DNA of 64,000 bases from UBA3305 sp002373555 (GCA_946612455.1 CAMOER010000011.1:8682-72681), one strand, 5' to 3'; shown: positions 10,001 through 18,119, counted from the first letter of the stretch. The notes: a model not told the origin generated them from the letters alone. Numbers and translations: made by a program.

Positions 10001-10608
10001 CTGCCGTCTTCGATCGCACGTCCGTTCTCGACCTCCACATTGCTGAAATGTTCATTGGAAAGGATCGTCCCGGAGACCACGGCAAAGGGCGTATACATCG
10101 TCTCTTCCGTTTCGCCGATCTTAACTTTACTGCTCTCGTGGTTCTCGTAATCGATCCGGATCTCCACACGGCCGCTCTTTCCGGCCAGTTCTTCCGGAGA
10201 GATGCTGCTGCCGTTCAGCTTATAGCTGAGCTTTACGGAAACGGGAAGGCTCTTTGTCGTCTTTCCCTGATAGTAGATATCATTTCCGTCGGCATTCCAT
10301 GTCAGGGCATTGCCGCTTCCTTCCGAGAAAGTCTCGTCACCCTTGACGTTTTCGATCTCCGACAGTTCACTCCTGTCCTCGATCGAACCGCTTCCGGAAA
10401 CATTCTTCAGCCAGTTGCTGACAGTGATGTCTTCGACATTTCCGGAAGCATCTGCGTTCACATAGACCGTCTCCCTCTTTTCCGGCGCTGCCGCCACGAA
10501 TACGGGAGAAGAAGCCAGGATCACACTTAAGCCCACGGCCATGACTGCCGCAGCCGTCTCTTTTTTCCTTGTTTTTACAATATTCATAATCTTTTCAGAT
10601 GCTTTCAT
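7033..10608 (-). CDS. Giant exported protein built of xxxLxxG heptad repeats, partner of an MMPL transporter
   Basis: About 1191 residues. Residues 1-41 are an export signal (AAAVMAVGLSVILASSPVFVAAA). A beta-rich region (about 45-270) follows. There are then two long blocks of the xxxLxxG heptad, typically as 14-residue units such as LSKGTGDLKDGAKT (about residues 286-506 and 915-1135), separated by an Ala/Ser-rich alpha-helical stretch. The heptad is the one found in YhgE/Pip-type and MMPL-associated proteins, but I see no C-terminal membrane segments of YhgE type. Start ATG 10608 follows GGAGGCAGCAAA and overlaps the MMPL stop by 4 nt. Likely an extracellular coiled or fibrous partner of the transporter; its function is not known. 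Confidence 0.85.
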   Translation of the reverse strand: MKASEKIMNIVKTRKKETAAAVMAVGLSVILASSPVFVAAAPEKRETVYVNADASGNVEDITVSNWLKNVSGSGSIEDRSELSEIENVKGDETFSEGSGNALTWNADGNDIYYQGKTTKSLPVSVKLSYKLNGSSISPEELAGKSGRVEIRIDYENHESSKVKIGETEETMYTPFAVVSGTILSNEHFSNVEVENGRAIEDGSRCTVVGLAFPGLEDSLKLDSVKDLDYKSGDIPDHVTITADTTDFSLPMTISAVSTGMISELDLDKIDSIDDLQKDLDELKDASTKLVDGTGDLYDGVKELLDGSEALDNGAGDLYDGTKKLTSGAKTLSEGTGDLADGAKALSKGTGDLKDGTKTLSKGTGDLKDGAKKLKGGAGDLADGAEKLDSGAQTLTKGTKDLYKGSADLADGAGQVDDAVGTLEDGAKQLNEGGQTLYQGVSDVNDGAKTLSDGTGDLKDGAATLADGAGTLASGTGDLVKGAGTLKDGADALAAGAADLQKGVNQYTAGAASVNDGIAGYTAAAEQFAGGVQDYVKGADQLAAGVQQLEGAADTFSELDKSLGAAEQKAGSGKTNALDGAAKAGEIAKKLDSIAGELATLSGSEGGTTSAKDIQKIADALNSIADSMDGSSSGAGSAGNAVGSAAKTLSSAKKDVSAVSSKLEAAAADLENAELKAKVQGLDSIKVSADAKGTLTGKKAARKIMKKAGMSSGEIDAVFDCLGVDAEVTKIDVDTSGVTAKVTGKKAAAKALDAASNAVSGLSDKVASADEMLGDAKTALKAAANDSSTSDELAEYAKKIREQADRLDTKADGVVSGTIDAKDQANEVREQAEALGALAEGSMKTAGTDAATAEAYIQGIRKKLSEAGLDGLGTLVAGAAKLSESSSALTDGADKLIAGGKKLKEGSGQLVAMSDKLNTGASQVSDGAAALAGGASDLKKGTDTLNAGASSLKDGADALSAGASRVSDGAASLASGTSTLKSGAKDLTDGLARAYSGSSELKKGTASLKSGASDLNAGAGKVYEGSKTLSDGTGTLSAGAGDLYKGTDDLYDGTKKLDRGAGDLYDGTKKLDQGAGDLYDGTKKLDGGAGDLYDGAKKLEGGAKQLSEGTGDLKDGVKKLGDGSEELSDGMKKFDEEGIQKITDTFGDDFKNVVDRFKAVKDADSAYDTFTGKADNMKGSVRFILETAGIGE
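7200..7870. repeat. Coding 42-bp repeat block 1 (heptad repeats, C-terminal)
   Basis: Roughly 16 degenerate 42-bp units encoding pairs of xxxLxxG heptads such as DGTKKLDGGAGDLY. Adjacent units around 7310-7470 are nearly identical in DNA, so unit number may vary between strains. Confidence 0.75.
9090..9760. repeat. Coding 42-bp repeat block 2 (heptad repeats, N-terminal)
   Basis: A second block of about 16 units of the same 42-bp type, most alike between 9500 and 9640 (TLSKGTGDLKDGAK-like). It has the same period as block 1, so recombination between the blocks is possible. Confidence 0.75.
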
Positions 10609-12704
10609 TTTGCTGCCTCCGCTTTCTCTCTGCGGGCAATGCCTGCCCGGCGCATCCTGAGACTGGTCCTTATAATGAGCCCGTCGAACAATGACAGTAC
10701 CGACGGGAGTATGAGAAGCACGACCGCCATGCTGATCAGTGCGCCCCTTGCCATCAGAATACACAGTTCGCTGACAATATCAATCCCCGAATACAGACCG
10801 ACGCCGATCGTTGCGGAAAAGAAGGAAAGGGCACTGACGATGACCGACCGGAAACTGGTCCGGTGAGCGATCCAGATCGCTTCCTTCTTGCTCTTTCCGG
10901 CGATCCTCTCGGTCTCATATCTTCCTGTCATCAGGATCGCGTAGTCTACGGTCGCGCCGAGCTGGATCGTACCGATGACGATGCTCGCAACGAACGAGAT
11001 GACGGTCCCGGTCAGGAACGGGATTCCCAGGTTCACGAAGATGGCGAACTCAATAACGAAAATCAGCAGGACCGGCAGACTGACCGAACTGAACACGAAG
11101 AAGATGATCAGGAAGACCATCAGGATCGACACGGCATTGACTACCGTGAAGTCCCGGTTCGTAATATTGATCAGATCTCTGGTGCACGGCGCCTCGCCGA
11201 CGAGCAGGCTTTCGGGATCGTATCCGTGGATGATCTCCTCGATCCTGTCGCACTGCGCGTTCACCTCATCGGTCGCCACTTCATATTCATTCGTGATGAT
11301 CATCATTTCCTGTGTGTCGGAAGTGAAAATGTCTTTCAGTTTATCCGGAACGAAGCTGTCCGGGATCATCGGGCCGACCAGGCTCTCCATTCCGAGCACG
11401 GCTTTGACGCCGGGAACTGCTTCGAGCTCTTCCATCATCTGATCGACCTCCTTGTCCGGGAGTGATTTATCGATCAGGATCATGTGCATCGCGCCCATGT
11501 CGAAATATTCCTTCAGCTTGGCGTTGGCCGTCACGCTCGGGAGATATTCCGGAAGGGAGGAATCGATTTTGTAATAGACGTCCGTATGGAATTCACACCA
11601 TGCGGCCGGGATCACGCCGAGTGCCAGGATCAGCACGAAGATCCGCGAATGCTTCAGGATAAAATCCGTTGCCTGCGGGAACTCTTTGATCAGCTGCCTG
11701 TGCGTCGTCTTCAGGATCAGCGGCTCGCACACCAGGATCAGGGAAGGCAGGATCGTGACACAGCAGACGACGCCGAACAGAACGCCTTTCGCCATGACCA
11801 CGCCCAGATCCATTCCCAGCGTGAAGGTCATGAAGCACAGCGCGATAAAGCCGGCGACCGTTGTGATCGAGCTTCCGATGACGGAACGCAGCGTGGCCGC
11901 AATGGCCTGCGCCATGGCCTTCTTCGAATCCGGCTCGTTTCCTTTGATCTCCCGGAAGCTGTGCCAGAGGAAGATCGAATAGTCCATCGTGACGCCCAGC
12001 TGCAGCACCGCCGCCAGCGCTTTTGTCAGATAGGAGATCTCCCCGAAGACCAGGTTGGTGCCCATGTTATAGATGATCGCCATTCCGATGCTTAAGAGGA
12101 ACAGGAACGGGAGCACGAAGCTGTCCATGGTCAGGGAAAGAACGATGACCGACAGCAATACCGCGATCACAACATAGATCACGACTTCCTTGTCCGCCAG
12201 ATCCTTGGTATCCGTAACGATCGAGGACATGCCGCCGAGATAGCATCCGTCTCCGGCGATCTTCCGGATCGCATGGATCGCATCCATGGTCTCGTCTTCG
12301 GAGGTTCCCGTGTCGAAGATCACGAACATCATCGTGGCATTTTCATTGTTGAAGACATCATAGATCTTATCCGGCAGCACGGTCATCGGGACCGACAGGT
12401 CCGCGATCGAATCGTACCAGAGGATCTTCTCCACATGATCTACAGTTTCTATCTTTTTACGTAATTCGGATACTTCCTTCTCCTCCAGGCCTTCACAGAC
12501 GTACATGGCATATGCGCCTGTTCCGAAGTCTTCCTTCAGGATCTCCTGTCCGCGCATCGTGTCGATCTCTTTCGGCAGATACGCCAGAATATCGTAGTTC
12601 GTGTCCGTTCTGAAATACGCGATCACGGACGGGATCAGGAGAAGGAAGGAAAGGATGAGAATGGGTATCCGGAGCTTTACGACAGCTCTTCCGAATCGTT
12701 GCAT
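10605..12704 (-). CDS. MMPL/RND-superfamily transporter
   Basis: 699 residues. It has two repeats, each of one N-terminal helix, a large extracytoplasmic loop and five more helices, as in RND/HAE3 and MMPL proteins. Family motifs are GVTMDYSIFLWHSF near residue 242 and GATVDYAILMTGRYE in the second half. MMPL proteins move lipids or hydrophobic compounds; the substrate here is unknown. First gene of a two-gene operon with the heptad-repeat protein. It is controlled by a strong promoter overlapped by a TetR-type palindrome, with the tetR gene divergent. Confidence 0.9.
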   Translation of the reverse strand: MQRFGRAVVKLRIPILILSFLLLIPSVIAYFRTDTNYDILAYLPKEIDTMRGQEILKEDFGTGAYAMYVCEGLEEKEVSELRKKIETVDHVEKILWYDSIADLSVPMTVLPDKIYDVFNNENATMMFVIFDTGTSEDETMDAIHAIRKIAGDGCYLGGMSSIVTDTKDLADKEVVIYVVIAVLLSVIVLSLTMDSFVLPFLFLLSIGMAIIYNMGTNLVFGEISYLTKALAAVLQLGVTMDYSIFLWHSFREIKGNEPDSKKAMAQAIAATLRSVIGSSITTVAGFIALCFMTFTLGMDLGVVMAKGVLFGVVCCVTILPSLILVCEPLILKTTHRQLIKEFPQATDFILKHSRIFVLILALGVIPAAWCEFHTDVYYKIDSSLPEYLPSVTANAKLKEYFDMGAMHMILIDKSLPDKEVDQMMEELEAVPGVKAVLGMESLVGPMIPDSFVPDKLKDIFTSDTQEMMIITNEYEVATDEVNAQCDRIEEIIHGYDPESLLVGEAPCTRDLINITNRDFTVVNAVSILMVFLIIFFVFSSVSLPVLLIFVIEFAIFVNLGIPFLTGTVISFVASIVIGTIQLGATVDYAILMTGRYETERIAGKSKKEAIWIAHRTSFRSVIVSALSFFSATIGVGLYSGIDIVSELCILMARGALISMAVVLLILPSVLSLFDGLIIRTSLRMRRAGIARREKAEAAK

Positions 12705-12745
12705 GACCGGTTCCTTCTTTCGGTTTCTTACTTTTTTCAGACTCG

Positions 12746-12774
12746 GTTATAATCCGAAAATGACCGGAAGTCAA
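12746..12774 (-). promoter_or_regulatory. Promoter of the MMPL operon
   Basis: Minus-strand TTGACT (12769-12774), 17-bp spacer, TATAAC (12746-12751). The -35 box is inside the TetR-type operator at 12761-12773, so bound repressor would block it. Confidence 0.75.
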
Positions 12775-12806
12775 TAATCCGGAATCCGGTTTTTGACTTC
12801 TGGTCA
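12761..12806. promoter_or_regulatory. Paired TetR-type operators
   Basis: Two 13-bp sites of form TGAC-N5-GTCA, at 12761-12773 and 12794-12806, 33 bp apart. They also form an inverted repeat of each other (arms of about 16 nt, one mismatch). They lie between the divergent MMPL and TetR genes, the usual place for operators of the local TetR protein. Confidence 0.7.
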
Positions 12807-12834
12807 TTTTTGTATGATTTCCCCGAAAGACCGA

Positions 12835-12863
12835 TTGACAGAACGTTCAAAAGAAGGTAAGTA
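12835..12863 (+). promoter_or_regulatory. Promoter of tetR-phosphatase pair
   Basis: TTGACA (12835-12840), 17-bp spacer, TAAGTA (12858-12863). The spacer begins with the palindrome GAACGTTC. Confidence 0.55.
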
Positions 12864-12924
12864 AATGATAATGATTCCTATGAAGGAGGTTGACACCGGT
12901 GAAGGTCCCCGGCGAAGGATACCC

Positions 12925-13536
12925 ATGGAAAAAACCGTCGGCAAGGCAGAACTGAATAAACAGAAAAAGAAGACTTCCCTGCTGGATTCGGCTTACAGTC
13001 TCTTTACCATGAAGGGGTTTAACGATACGTCGGTCTCGGACATCGTCCGTCAGGCGGGTGTCGCGAAAGGCACCTTTTATCTGTATTTCAATGACAAATT
13101 CGATCTGCGAAACAAGCTGATCGCTTCCCAGGGGGCCCGCATCTTTCTGGCGGCGATCGAAGATCTTTCCGGGAAGGAAGACATGCCGTTCGAAGACCAG
13201 GTGATCTTCCTGGTCGATACCATTCTCGACCGGCTTGCCGCAGAGCCCATGCTCGTGAGCTTCATGTCCAAGCATTTAAGCTGGGGCGTTTTCCGGAACA
13301 GCCTGATCGACGGATCTTCCTCTCCGGATTCGGTCCGGGAGGCCTATAAGGGATTCATGTCACGCTCGCCTGTACAATACAGGCATCCCGACATCCTGCT
13401 TTATATGATCATTGAATTTATCAGCGGCGCGAGCTACAACGCGATCCTGTATGACCAGCCCTGTTCTCTCACGGAGCTGAAGCCCCATCTGTACGACGGA
13501 ATCCGGGCCATCTTAAGAAGCGCGGAGGCGGAATGA
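12925..13536 (+). CDS. TetR/AcrR family regulator
   Basis: About 203 residues with an N-terminal TetR helix-turn-helix (residues about 13-60; DTSVSDIVRQAGVAKGTFYLYF) and a helical ligand-binding half. It lies divergent from the MMPL operon, and paired palindromes in the gap are its probable operators. ATG 12925 follows GAAGGA; an in-frame ATG at 12865 without a good ribosome site would add 20 residues. It overlaps the next gene by 4 nt. Likely a repressor of the transporter that responds to a hydrophobic compound (inference). Confidence 0.88.
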   Translation: MEKTVGKAELNKQKKKTSLLDSAYSLFTMKGFNDTSVSDIVRQAGVAKGTFYLYFNDKFDLRNKLIASQGARIFLAAIEDLSGKEDMPFEDQVIFLVDTILDRLAAEPMLVSFMSKHLSWGVFRNSLIDGSSSPDSVREAYKGFMSRSPVQYRHPDILLYMIIEFISGASYNAILYDQPCSLTELKPHLYDGIRAILRSAEAE

Positions 13537-14114
13537 TGCGTATACTTCTGATCAGACATGCGGAACAGTCTTCCAAAGTGTGCAATGCCGATGTCGGCCT
13601 GTCGGATACAGGCAGAATGCAGGCGGAAGCACTGGCGGAGAGACTGCTTTCCTGCCATATGGAAGCGATCTATGCGAGCCCGCTGCTTCGGGCAAAGGAA
13701 ACCGCCGACGCGGTCTCGGGAAAAACCGGGATCCCCGTCCGGATCCGCGCCGGACTTTCCGAAATGGATTTCGGAGAACTGACCGGGCTTTCGCATGCGG
13801 AACGGATCGTCAAAGAGCAGCAGTACAGAGAATCCCTTCAGGGTCGTCTGACAGACAGACCGTATCCCGGCGGCGAATCCTACGGCGAAGTATTTGAACG
13901 GATCTGTCCGGTCCTCTCGGAGATCACAGTTTCCGGCGCAGCATGTACCGCCATCGTCTCCCATCTGGAAGCGCTGCGGGCCATGGTATCCGGTATGATC
14001 GGCCTGCCTTTTGATCACGCAAAGCAGATCTTAAAGGGCCTGCCGCATACCGCCGTCATTGAGATCCTGTATGAAGAGTCATCCGGCAGATACTATCTGA
14101 AATCGATCAACTGA
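13533..14114 (+). CDS. Histidine phosphatase family protein (phosphoglycerate-mutase-like)
   Basis: 193 residues with the branch-2-free histidine phosphatase core: LLIRHAEQ at the N-terminus (catalytic His; the usual RHGE is RHAE here), PLLRAKETADAV near residue 52, EMDFGELTG near residue 78, and a C-terminal SHLEALRAMV where the second His sits. The substrate is unknown; relatives dephosphorylate alpha-ribazole phosphate or sugar phosphates. The start overlaps the tetR stop (ATGA), so the two are co-translated. Confidence 0.82.
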   Translation: MMRILLIRHAEQSSKVCNADVGLSDTGRMQAEALAERLLSCHMEAIYASPLLRAKETADAVSGKTGIPVRIRAGLSEMDFGELTGLSHAERIVKEQQYRESLQGRLTDRPYPGGESYGEVFERICPVLSEITVSGAACTAIVSHLEALRAMVSGMIGLPFDHAKQILKGLPHTAVIEILYEESSGRYYLKSIN

Positions 14115-14118
14115 AAAG

Positions 14119-14182
14119 TATGAAAGAATTGAATTCTTTCATAGACGTTTGTGAAAATGCCATTGTAAACAAGCATTTTCAC
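14119..14182. repeat. Two consecutive inverted repeats after the phosphatase gene
   Basis: 14119-14143 is a perfect 12-bp palindrome around one base (TATGAAAGAATT / AATTCTTTCATA). 14151-14182 has 10-bp arms (GTGAAAATGC / GCATTTTCAC) with a 12-nt loop. Neither has a clear T-run. Confidence 0.6.
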
Positions 14183-14188
14183 TGCACT

Positions 14189-14228
14189 GAAAAGAAGCGA
14201 AGCCCGGCATTACGCCGGGCTTCGCTTC
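14189..14228 (-). terminator. Terminator of the LCP gene
   Basis: A perfect 15-bp stem GAAGCGAAGCCCGGC / GCCGGGCTTCGCTTC, followed on the minus strand by TTTTC. Together with the upstream inverted repeats it may stop transcription from both sides. Confidence 0.85.
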
Positions 14229-14242
14229 TATGACAGATAAGA

Positions 14243-15970
14243 TTATCTGAGTGTATTTGTCTGGTTGCCCTCCTGGGAATCAGCGTCCGTCAGGATCTCT
14301 CCGTCGAATACCTTCTGGATGCGTTCCTTGGCTCCCTCGATGGAGGCCTCATCCTGCAGTGCAACATAGAGGCTGCGGCTTCCCATGGAATAGGTGGAAC
14401 GTCTTGCGCCCTGACCGGATACGCCGTAGGACTGGATGTTCCATTCAGAGCTGGATTCAAGTTCCATCTTGACGAGATCCGTAAGATCGGAGCTTGCAAG
14501 GTCCGTATTGAAGGATTCCTGAAGGCTTGCCATCAGATCCGCATAACGAAGCAGCATCTCGGGAGAATGCATCTTCTTGATGATCGCGCGGATCATTTCC
14601 ATCTGATGTCTCTGTCTCTCAAAGTCGCCGTTCGCGAAGGAATGTCTCTCACGGACGAAGCTGAGGGCGCCTCTTCCGTCCACATGGTTGATGCCCTGAT
14701 CAAAATGTACGCCGTAGACTTCTCCGGTGAAGGACTGATCACTGTTCACATCCACACCGCCGAGCGCATCAACGATATCCATGAATCCCGTGAAGTTCAC
14801 GCGCAGATAGTAATCGATATCGATATCATAGAGCTGTTCCAGCGTATCAATGGAAGCATCGATACCGTAGATACCGGCATGGGTCAGCTTGTCATATGCA
14901 TTGCCCGCGACAGGCAGCTGTACATAGTAATCACGGGGCGTGGTGATCAGCATGATCTGACGGGTGGTCGGATTGATCACCGCCAGGATGTTGACATCGC
15001 TGCGGCTTCTCGCGGCCACGGAGCCGAAGGCATCAATACCGGAGAGATAGACAATGAAAGGTTCCGCAGTAACATTCTTGTCGGCTCTCTGTCTTCCGCT
15101 CATATCGATCTCGACATCAAATGTCATGGTCTCGATCACAGCTGTCTCGATATCGAAATATTCATGCTCGTCCTTGACAAGATCACGATAGCTCTCGCTT
15201 AAGAGGACCGCATCGACTTCCTGGTTATAAAGCGCGTCGACCATATCGAGCATACCGGTAAATTCCACCGTCTCGACATTTCCGCCGACCTCGGTCTTCA
15301 GCTGTTCCACTGCTTTCTCGGTGACCTCGGGCTGCATGACCGTCTGGATACCGACCTTCTTCCCGGAAAGCTCCTTGACAGAAGAGATGACCTGAATCGA
15401 AGGATCAGTTACGACCGCTGCCGTTGTTTCCTCTTCTTCCCCTTCCTCTGCACTTTCCGCAGTCTCCGCTTTGAGATCCGCGGGCGTCTTGCCGGAGAGA
15501 ACGACAACGGAAACTTCTTCCGTCTGGACCATTACCTTGGTGCCGGTGGCGGCGCCGTCCTTCACTTCTTCTACGACCACTTCTTCGCCGTTCTCATCCG
15601 TCGCTTCTGCGGCGGCAGCAGTCTCTTCCGCTTCATTCGTGATCACAGCCAGTGTCTTCATGGTGGTGTTGATATAGTACACACCGGCGCAGGAAGCCGC
15701 GATGATCGCCAATGAGAGCAGGCTTCCGATGAGTCTTACCGGAAGCGGTCTTAAGCACACGAAGATCCAGGCAAGGAGCAGGACCAGCACCAGTGCCGCA
15801 AGCACGACCGCCATGTATTTAACCGGCAGGACATTGACTCTGAACACGAAGAACACCAGGACAGCCGCTGCCAGCGTAGCAATGACCGCAAGGATCTTTC
15901 CGATCACACCTCCGCGCTTTTCCTGCGAATATTTTCCATATTTCTTATGGGAACGATATTCATCTTCCAT
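14243..15970 (-). CDS. LytR-CpsA-Psr (LCP) family cell-wall glycopolymer ligase
   Basis: 575 residues. The first 20 are polar and cytoplasmic; three membrane helices follow (about 21-43, 51-71, 77-98), then a Glu/Ala-rich spacer. A segment resembling a type 2 periplasmic-binding lobe comes next (about 195-290; VKELSGKKVGIQTV and QEVDAVLLSESYRD). The LCP catalytic domain lies at about 300-480 (RSRSDVNILAVINP, TPRDYYVQLP, LSFVRERHSF). LCP enzymes attach teichoic acid or capsule to peptidoglycan outside the membrane. Start ATG follows GGGAGGTAACCTG. Single gene. Confidence 0.9.
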   Translation of the reverse strand: MEDEYRSHKKYGKYSQEKRGGVIGKILAVIATLAAAVLVFFVFRVNVLPVKYMAVVLAALVLVLLLAWIFVCLRPLPVRLIGSLLSLAIIAASCAGVYYINTTMKTLAVITNEAEETAAAAEATDENGEEVVVEEVKDGAATGTKVMVQTEEVSVVVLSGKTPADLKAETAESAEEGEEEETTAAVVTDPSIQVISSVKELSGKKVGIQTVMQPEVTEKAVEQLKTEVGGNVETVEFTGMLDMVDALYNQEVDAVLLSESYRDLVKDEHEYFDIETAVIETMTFDVEIDMSGRQRADKNVTAEPFIVYLSGIDAFGSVAARSRSDVNILAVINPTTRQIMLITTPRDYYVQLPVAGNAYDKLTHAGIYGIDASIDTLEQLYDIDIDYYLRVNFTGFMDIVDALGGVDVNSDQSFTGEVYGVHFDQGINHVDGRGALSFVRERHSFANGDFERQRHQMEMIRAIIKKMHSPEMLLRYADLMASLQESFNTDLASSDLTDLVKMELESSSEWNIQSYGVSGQGARRSTYSMGSRSLYVALQDEASIEGAKERIQKVFDGEILTDADSQEGNQTNTLR

Positions 15971-16043
15971 CAGGTTACCTCCCTATAAAATAATTCTTTT
16001 GTAATCCTGCAGATGTCACCCACAGCATAATCGCCGACATTTT

Positions 16044-16099
16044 AACACAAAAGAATCCCCTTGACTAGTCTTTTTCAGCCCGCCACAAGGATTCTTTTT
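16044..16099 (-). terminator. Terminator of the molybdenum operon
   Basis: Stem CAAGG-ATTCTTTT / AAAAGAATCC-CCTTG with a two-base bulge. On the minus strand the hairpin runs into TTTTGTGTT. It lies 30 nt after mogA. Confidence 0.65.
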
Positions 16100-16129
16100 G
16101 AGATTTTCCGGATTATTTTCCTGTATCTG

Positions 16130-16636
16130 TCACCGTGCGCAGTTCGCTGTCATCGAAAGCAGGATCTCCAGCCCGTGCGAAAGTGCGGGCAGGATGTACG
16201 TCAGGCTTTCCTTTACGGCCTTCGGGCTTCCGGGCATATTGATGATCAGCGTGTTTTTCCGGATCCCGGCGGCCGCCCTGGAGAGCATGGCGCGGTTCGT
16301 GATCGTCATGCTGTAGGCGCGCATGGCCTCCGGAATGCCGGGCACCATCCGCTCACAGATCTCCGTTGTCACCTCCGGCATGATGTCTCTGGGAGAAAAG
16401 CCGGTGCCGCCGGTGGTCAGGATGAGATCCGCGCTTCCCTCGTCGCAGATCTTCTCCATACAGGCTTTCAGCATAGCATAGTCATCCGGCAGAACGGTCT
16501 TCTGCACGACCTCGTATTCCCCGTTCGCGAGAAGGATCTCCTCAATCGCCGGTCCGCTCAGATCTTCGCGCTCTCCTCTGTAGCCGCTGTCGCTCGATGT
16601 AATGACAGCCGTCCTGAATTTTCTTTTTTCTTCCAT
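16130..16636 (-). CDS. mog: MogA/MoaB family molybdopterin adenylyltransferase
   Basis: 168 residues; activates molybdopterin by adenylation before metal insertion by MoeA. Motifs: ITSSDSGYRGEREDLSG, the LTTGGTGFSPRD substrate loop near residue 95, and INMPGSPKAVKESL near residue 143. Last gene of the mod-moa operon, 17 nt after moaA, with GGGAGG in front of ATG 16636. Acts in the cytoplasm together with either MoeA encoded at 57.7-60.8 kb. Confidence 0.93.
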   Translation of the reverse strand: MEEKRKFRTAVITSSDSGYRGEREDLSGPAIEEILLANGEYEVVQKTVLPDDYAMLKACMEKICDEGSADLILTTGGTGFSPRDIMPEVTTEICERMVPGIPEAMRAYSMTITNRAMLSRAAAGIRKNTLIINMPGSPKAVKESLTYILPALSHGLEILLSMTANCAR

Positions 16637-16653
16637 AATATCTATACCTCCCG

Positions 16654-17628
16654 TCAGCCGCCGATCTGCGACATGATCCTGTGTTCTGCCCCGGCGGCAT
16701 CCCGTTCATCAAAATGGTGCCCTGCCGGTTTCTTCCGTATCGCCTTTTCGATCGCCTCTGCAAGCAGTTCTTCCGAGCCGGATGCAAGGGCCGGCCGCAG
16801 ATCCTCGCCGGTCTCGAACTGCAGGCAGCTCTTCAGAAATCCGTCCGCCGTCAGTCTGATCCGGTTGCATCCGCTGCAGAATTTATGGCTGACCGCGGAA
16901 ATGAAACCGATCCTGCCGGTATAGCCGTCCGCCCGGTAATAATGCGCCGGACCGTTTCCGAGCTGTTCCTGTACCGGAACAAGGATTCCCGTAAATGGTT
17001 CGAGCCGCTCGATCAGCTGTTCTTCGGACAGAAAACCGCAGTCCTTCCCAAGCCCGATCGGCATCATCTCGATGAACCGGACGTGGACCGGATGTTCCTT
17101 TGCAAATGCCGCGACAGCGGCCAGATCCGCCGGATCCTGCTCCGTCATCGGGACGCAGTTGATCTTCAGCGGCAGCCGGCCGTCTTCCATGACCGCCCGG
17201 ATCGACCGTTCCACATTTGCCAGTTCATCCCTGCGGGTGATCCTGCTGAACCGGCTGCGGTCCAGCGTATCCAGACTGACCGTTACCGCATCCAGTCCCG
17301 CATCGATCAGCGTCTGCAGCTTATCCGCCAGCAGAACGCCGTTCGTGGTCATGGTCACCTGTTCGATCCCGGGGATCGCTTTCAGCGTCCGGATCAGCTC
17401 TTCCACCCGGCGTCTTACGAGCGGTTCCCCGCCGGTGATCTTGATCTTCCGGATGCCGAGCCGCGCTGCCTGGCGGCAGATCCTTTCTATGTCGGCGAAC
17501 CGAAGGATCTCGTCATGACATTTCGGCGGCACGCCCTCTTCCGGCATACAGTAGATGCACCGCAGATCACACCTGTCGGTGACCGAAACACGCAGATAAT
17601 CTATATTGCGTCCAAGCCTGTCAATCAT
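16654..17628 (-). CDS. moaA: GTP 3',8-cyclase MoaA (radical SAM)
   Basis: First step of molybdopterin synthesis: converts GTP to 3',8-cyclo-GTP, the substrate of MoaC. 324 residues. The radical-SAM cluster motif CDLRCIYC is near residue 24, GGEPLVRR near residue 66, and the second [4Fe-4S] site near the C-terminus (CSGCNRIR and KSCLQ). The protein ends in the conserved Gly-Gly (QIGG). The start overlaps the moaC stop (ATGA). Confidence 0.96.
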   Translation of the reverse strand: MIDRLGRNIDYLRVSVTDRCDLRCIYCMPEEGVPPKCHDEILRFADIERICRQAARLGIRKIKITGGEPLVRRRVEELIRTLKAIPGIEQVTMTTNGVLLADKLQTLIDAGLDAVTVSLDTLDRSRFSRITRRDELANVERSIRAVMEDGRLPLKINCVPMTEQDPADLAAVAAFAKEHPVHVRFIEMMPIGLGKDCGFLSEEQLIERLEPFTGILVPVQEQLGNGPAHYYRADGYTGRIGFISAVSHKFCSGCNRIRLTADGFLKSCLQFETGEDLRPALASGSEELLAEAIEKAIRKKPAGHHFDERDAAGAEHRIMSQIGG

Positions 17629-18104
17629 CTGATGAAATCCCCGCTTTTCCCGCCGTGCTTCTCATCCAGATGCACACAGCTGATCTCCATCCGCTTATCC
17701 ACCGCCTTCAGCATATCGTAGATGGTCAGCAGCGTCACGGAAACACCGGTGAGTGCTTCCATCTCCACGCCTGTCTTTGCTTCCGTCTTCACTGTGCAGA
17801 CTGCCAGGACCGCCCGCTCTTCCGGACGGAGTTCAAAATCAATGCCGATCTTCCGCACCGGCAGCGGATGGCAGAGCGGAATCAGCTCCGGCGTCCGCTT
17901 GACCGCCATGATCCCGGCGATCCTCGCGACGCCCAGCACATCCCCTTTTTTTGCGGTGCCGTTTACAACGGCCTCGTAGGCCGCCTCATTCATACGGATG
18001 ATCCCGGACGCAGCGGCGATCCGTTCCGTGACCGCCTTTCCGGAGACGTCCACCATAACGGCATTGCCGGCATCGTCAAAATGTGTCAGTTCATTGTAAG
18101 CCAT
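17625..18104 (-). CDS. moaC: Cyclic pyranopterin monophosphate synthase MoaC
   Basis: 159 residues; makes cPMP from the MoaA product. Family motifs are MVDVSGKAVTER, the PLCHPLPV active-site loop, VKTEAKTGVEMEAL and the late KAVDKRMEI. Starts 15 nt after the NTP transferase/ModE gene; the ribosome site GAGGATAAAATC is modest. The downstream moaA overlaps it. Confidence 0.96.
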   Translation of the reverse strand: MAYNELTHFDDAGNAVMVDVSGKAVTERIAAASGIIRMNEAAYEAVVNGTAKKGDVLGVARIAGIMAVKRTPELIPLCHPLPVRKIGIDFELRPEERAVLAVCTVKTEAKTGVEMEALTGVSVTLLTIYDMLKAVDKRMEISCVHLDEKHGGKSGDFIR

Positions 18105-18119
18105 GATTTTATCCTCGTA

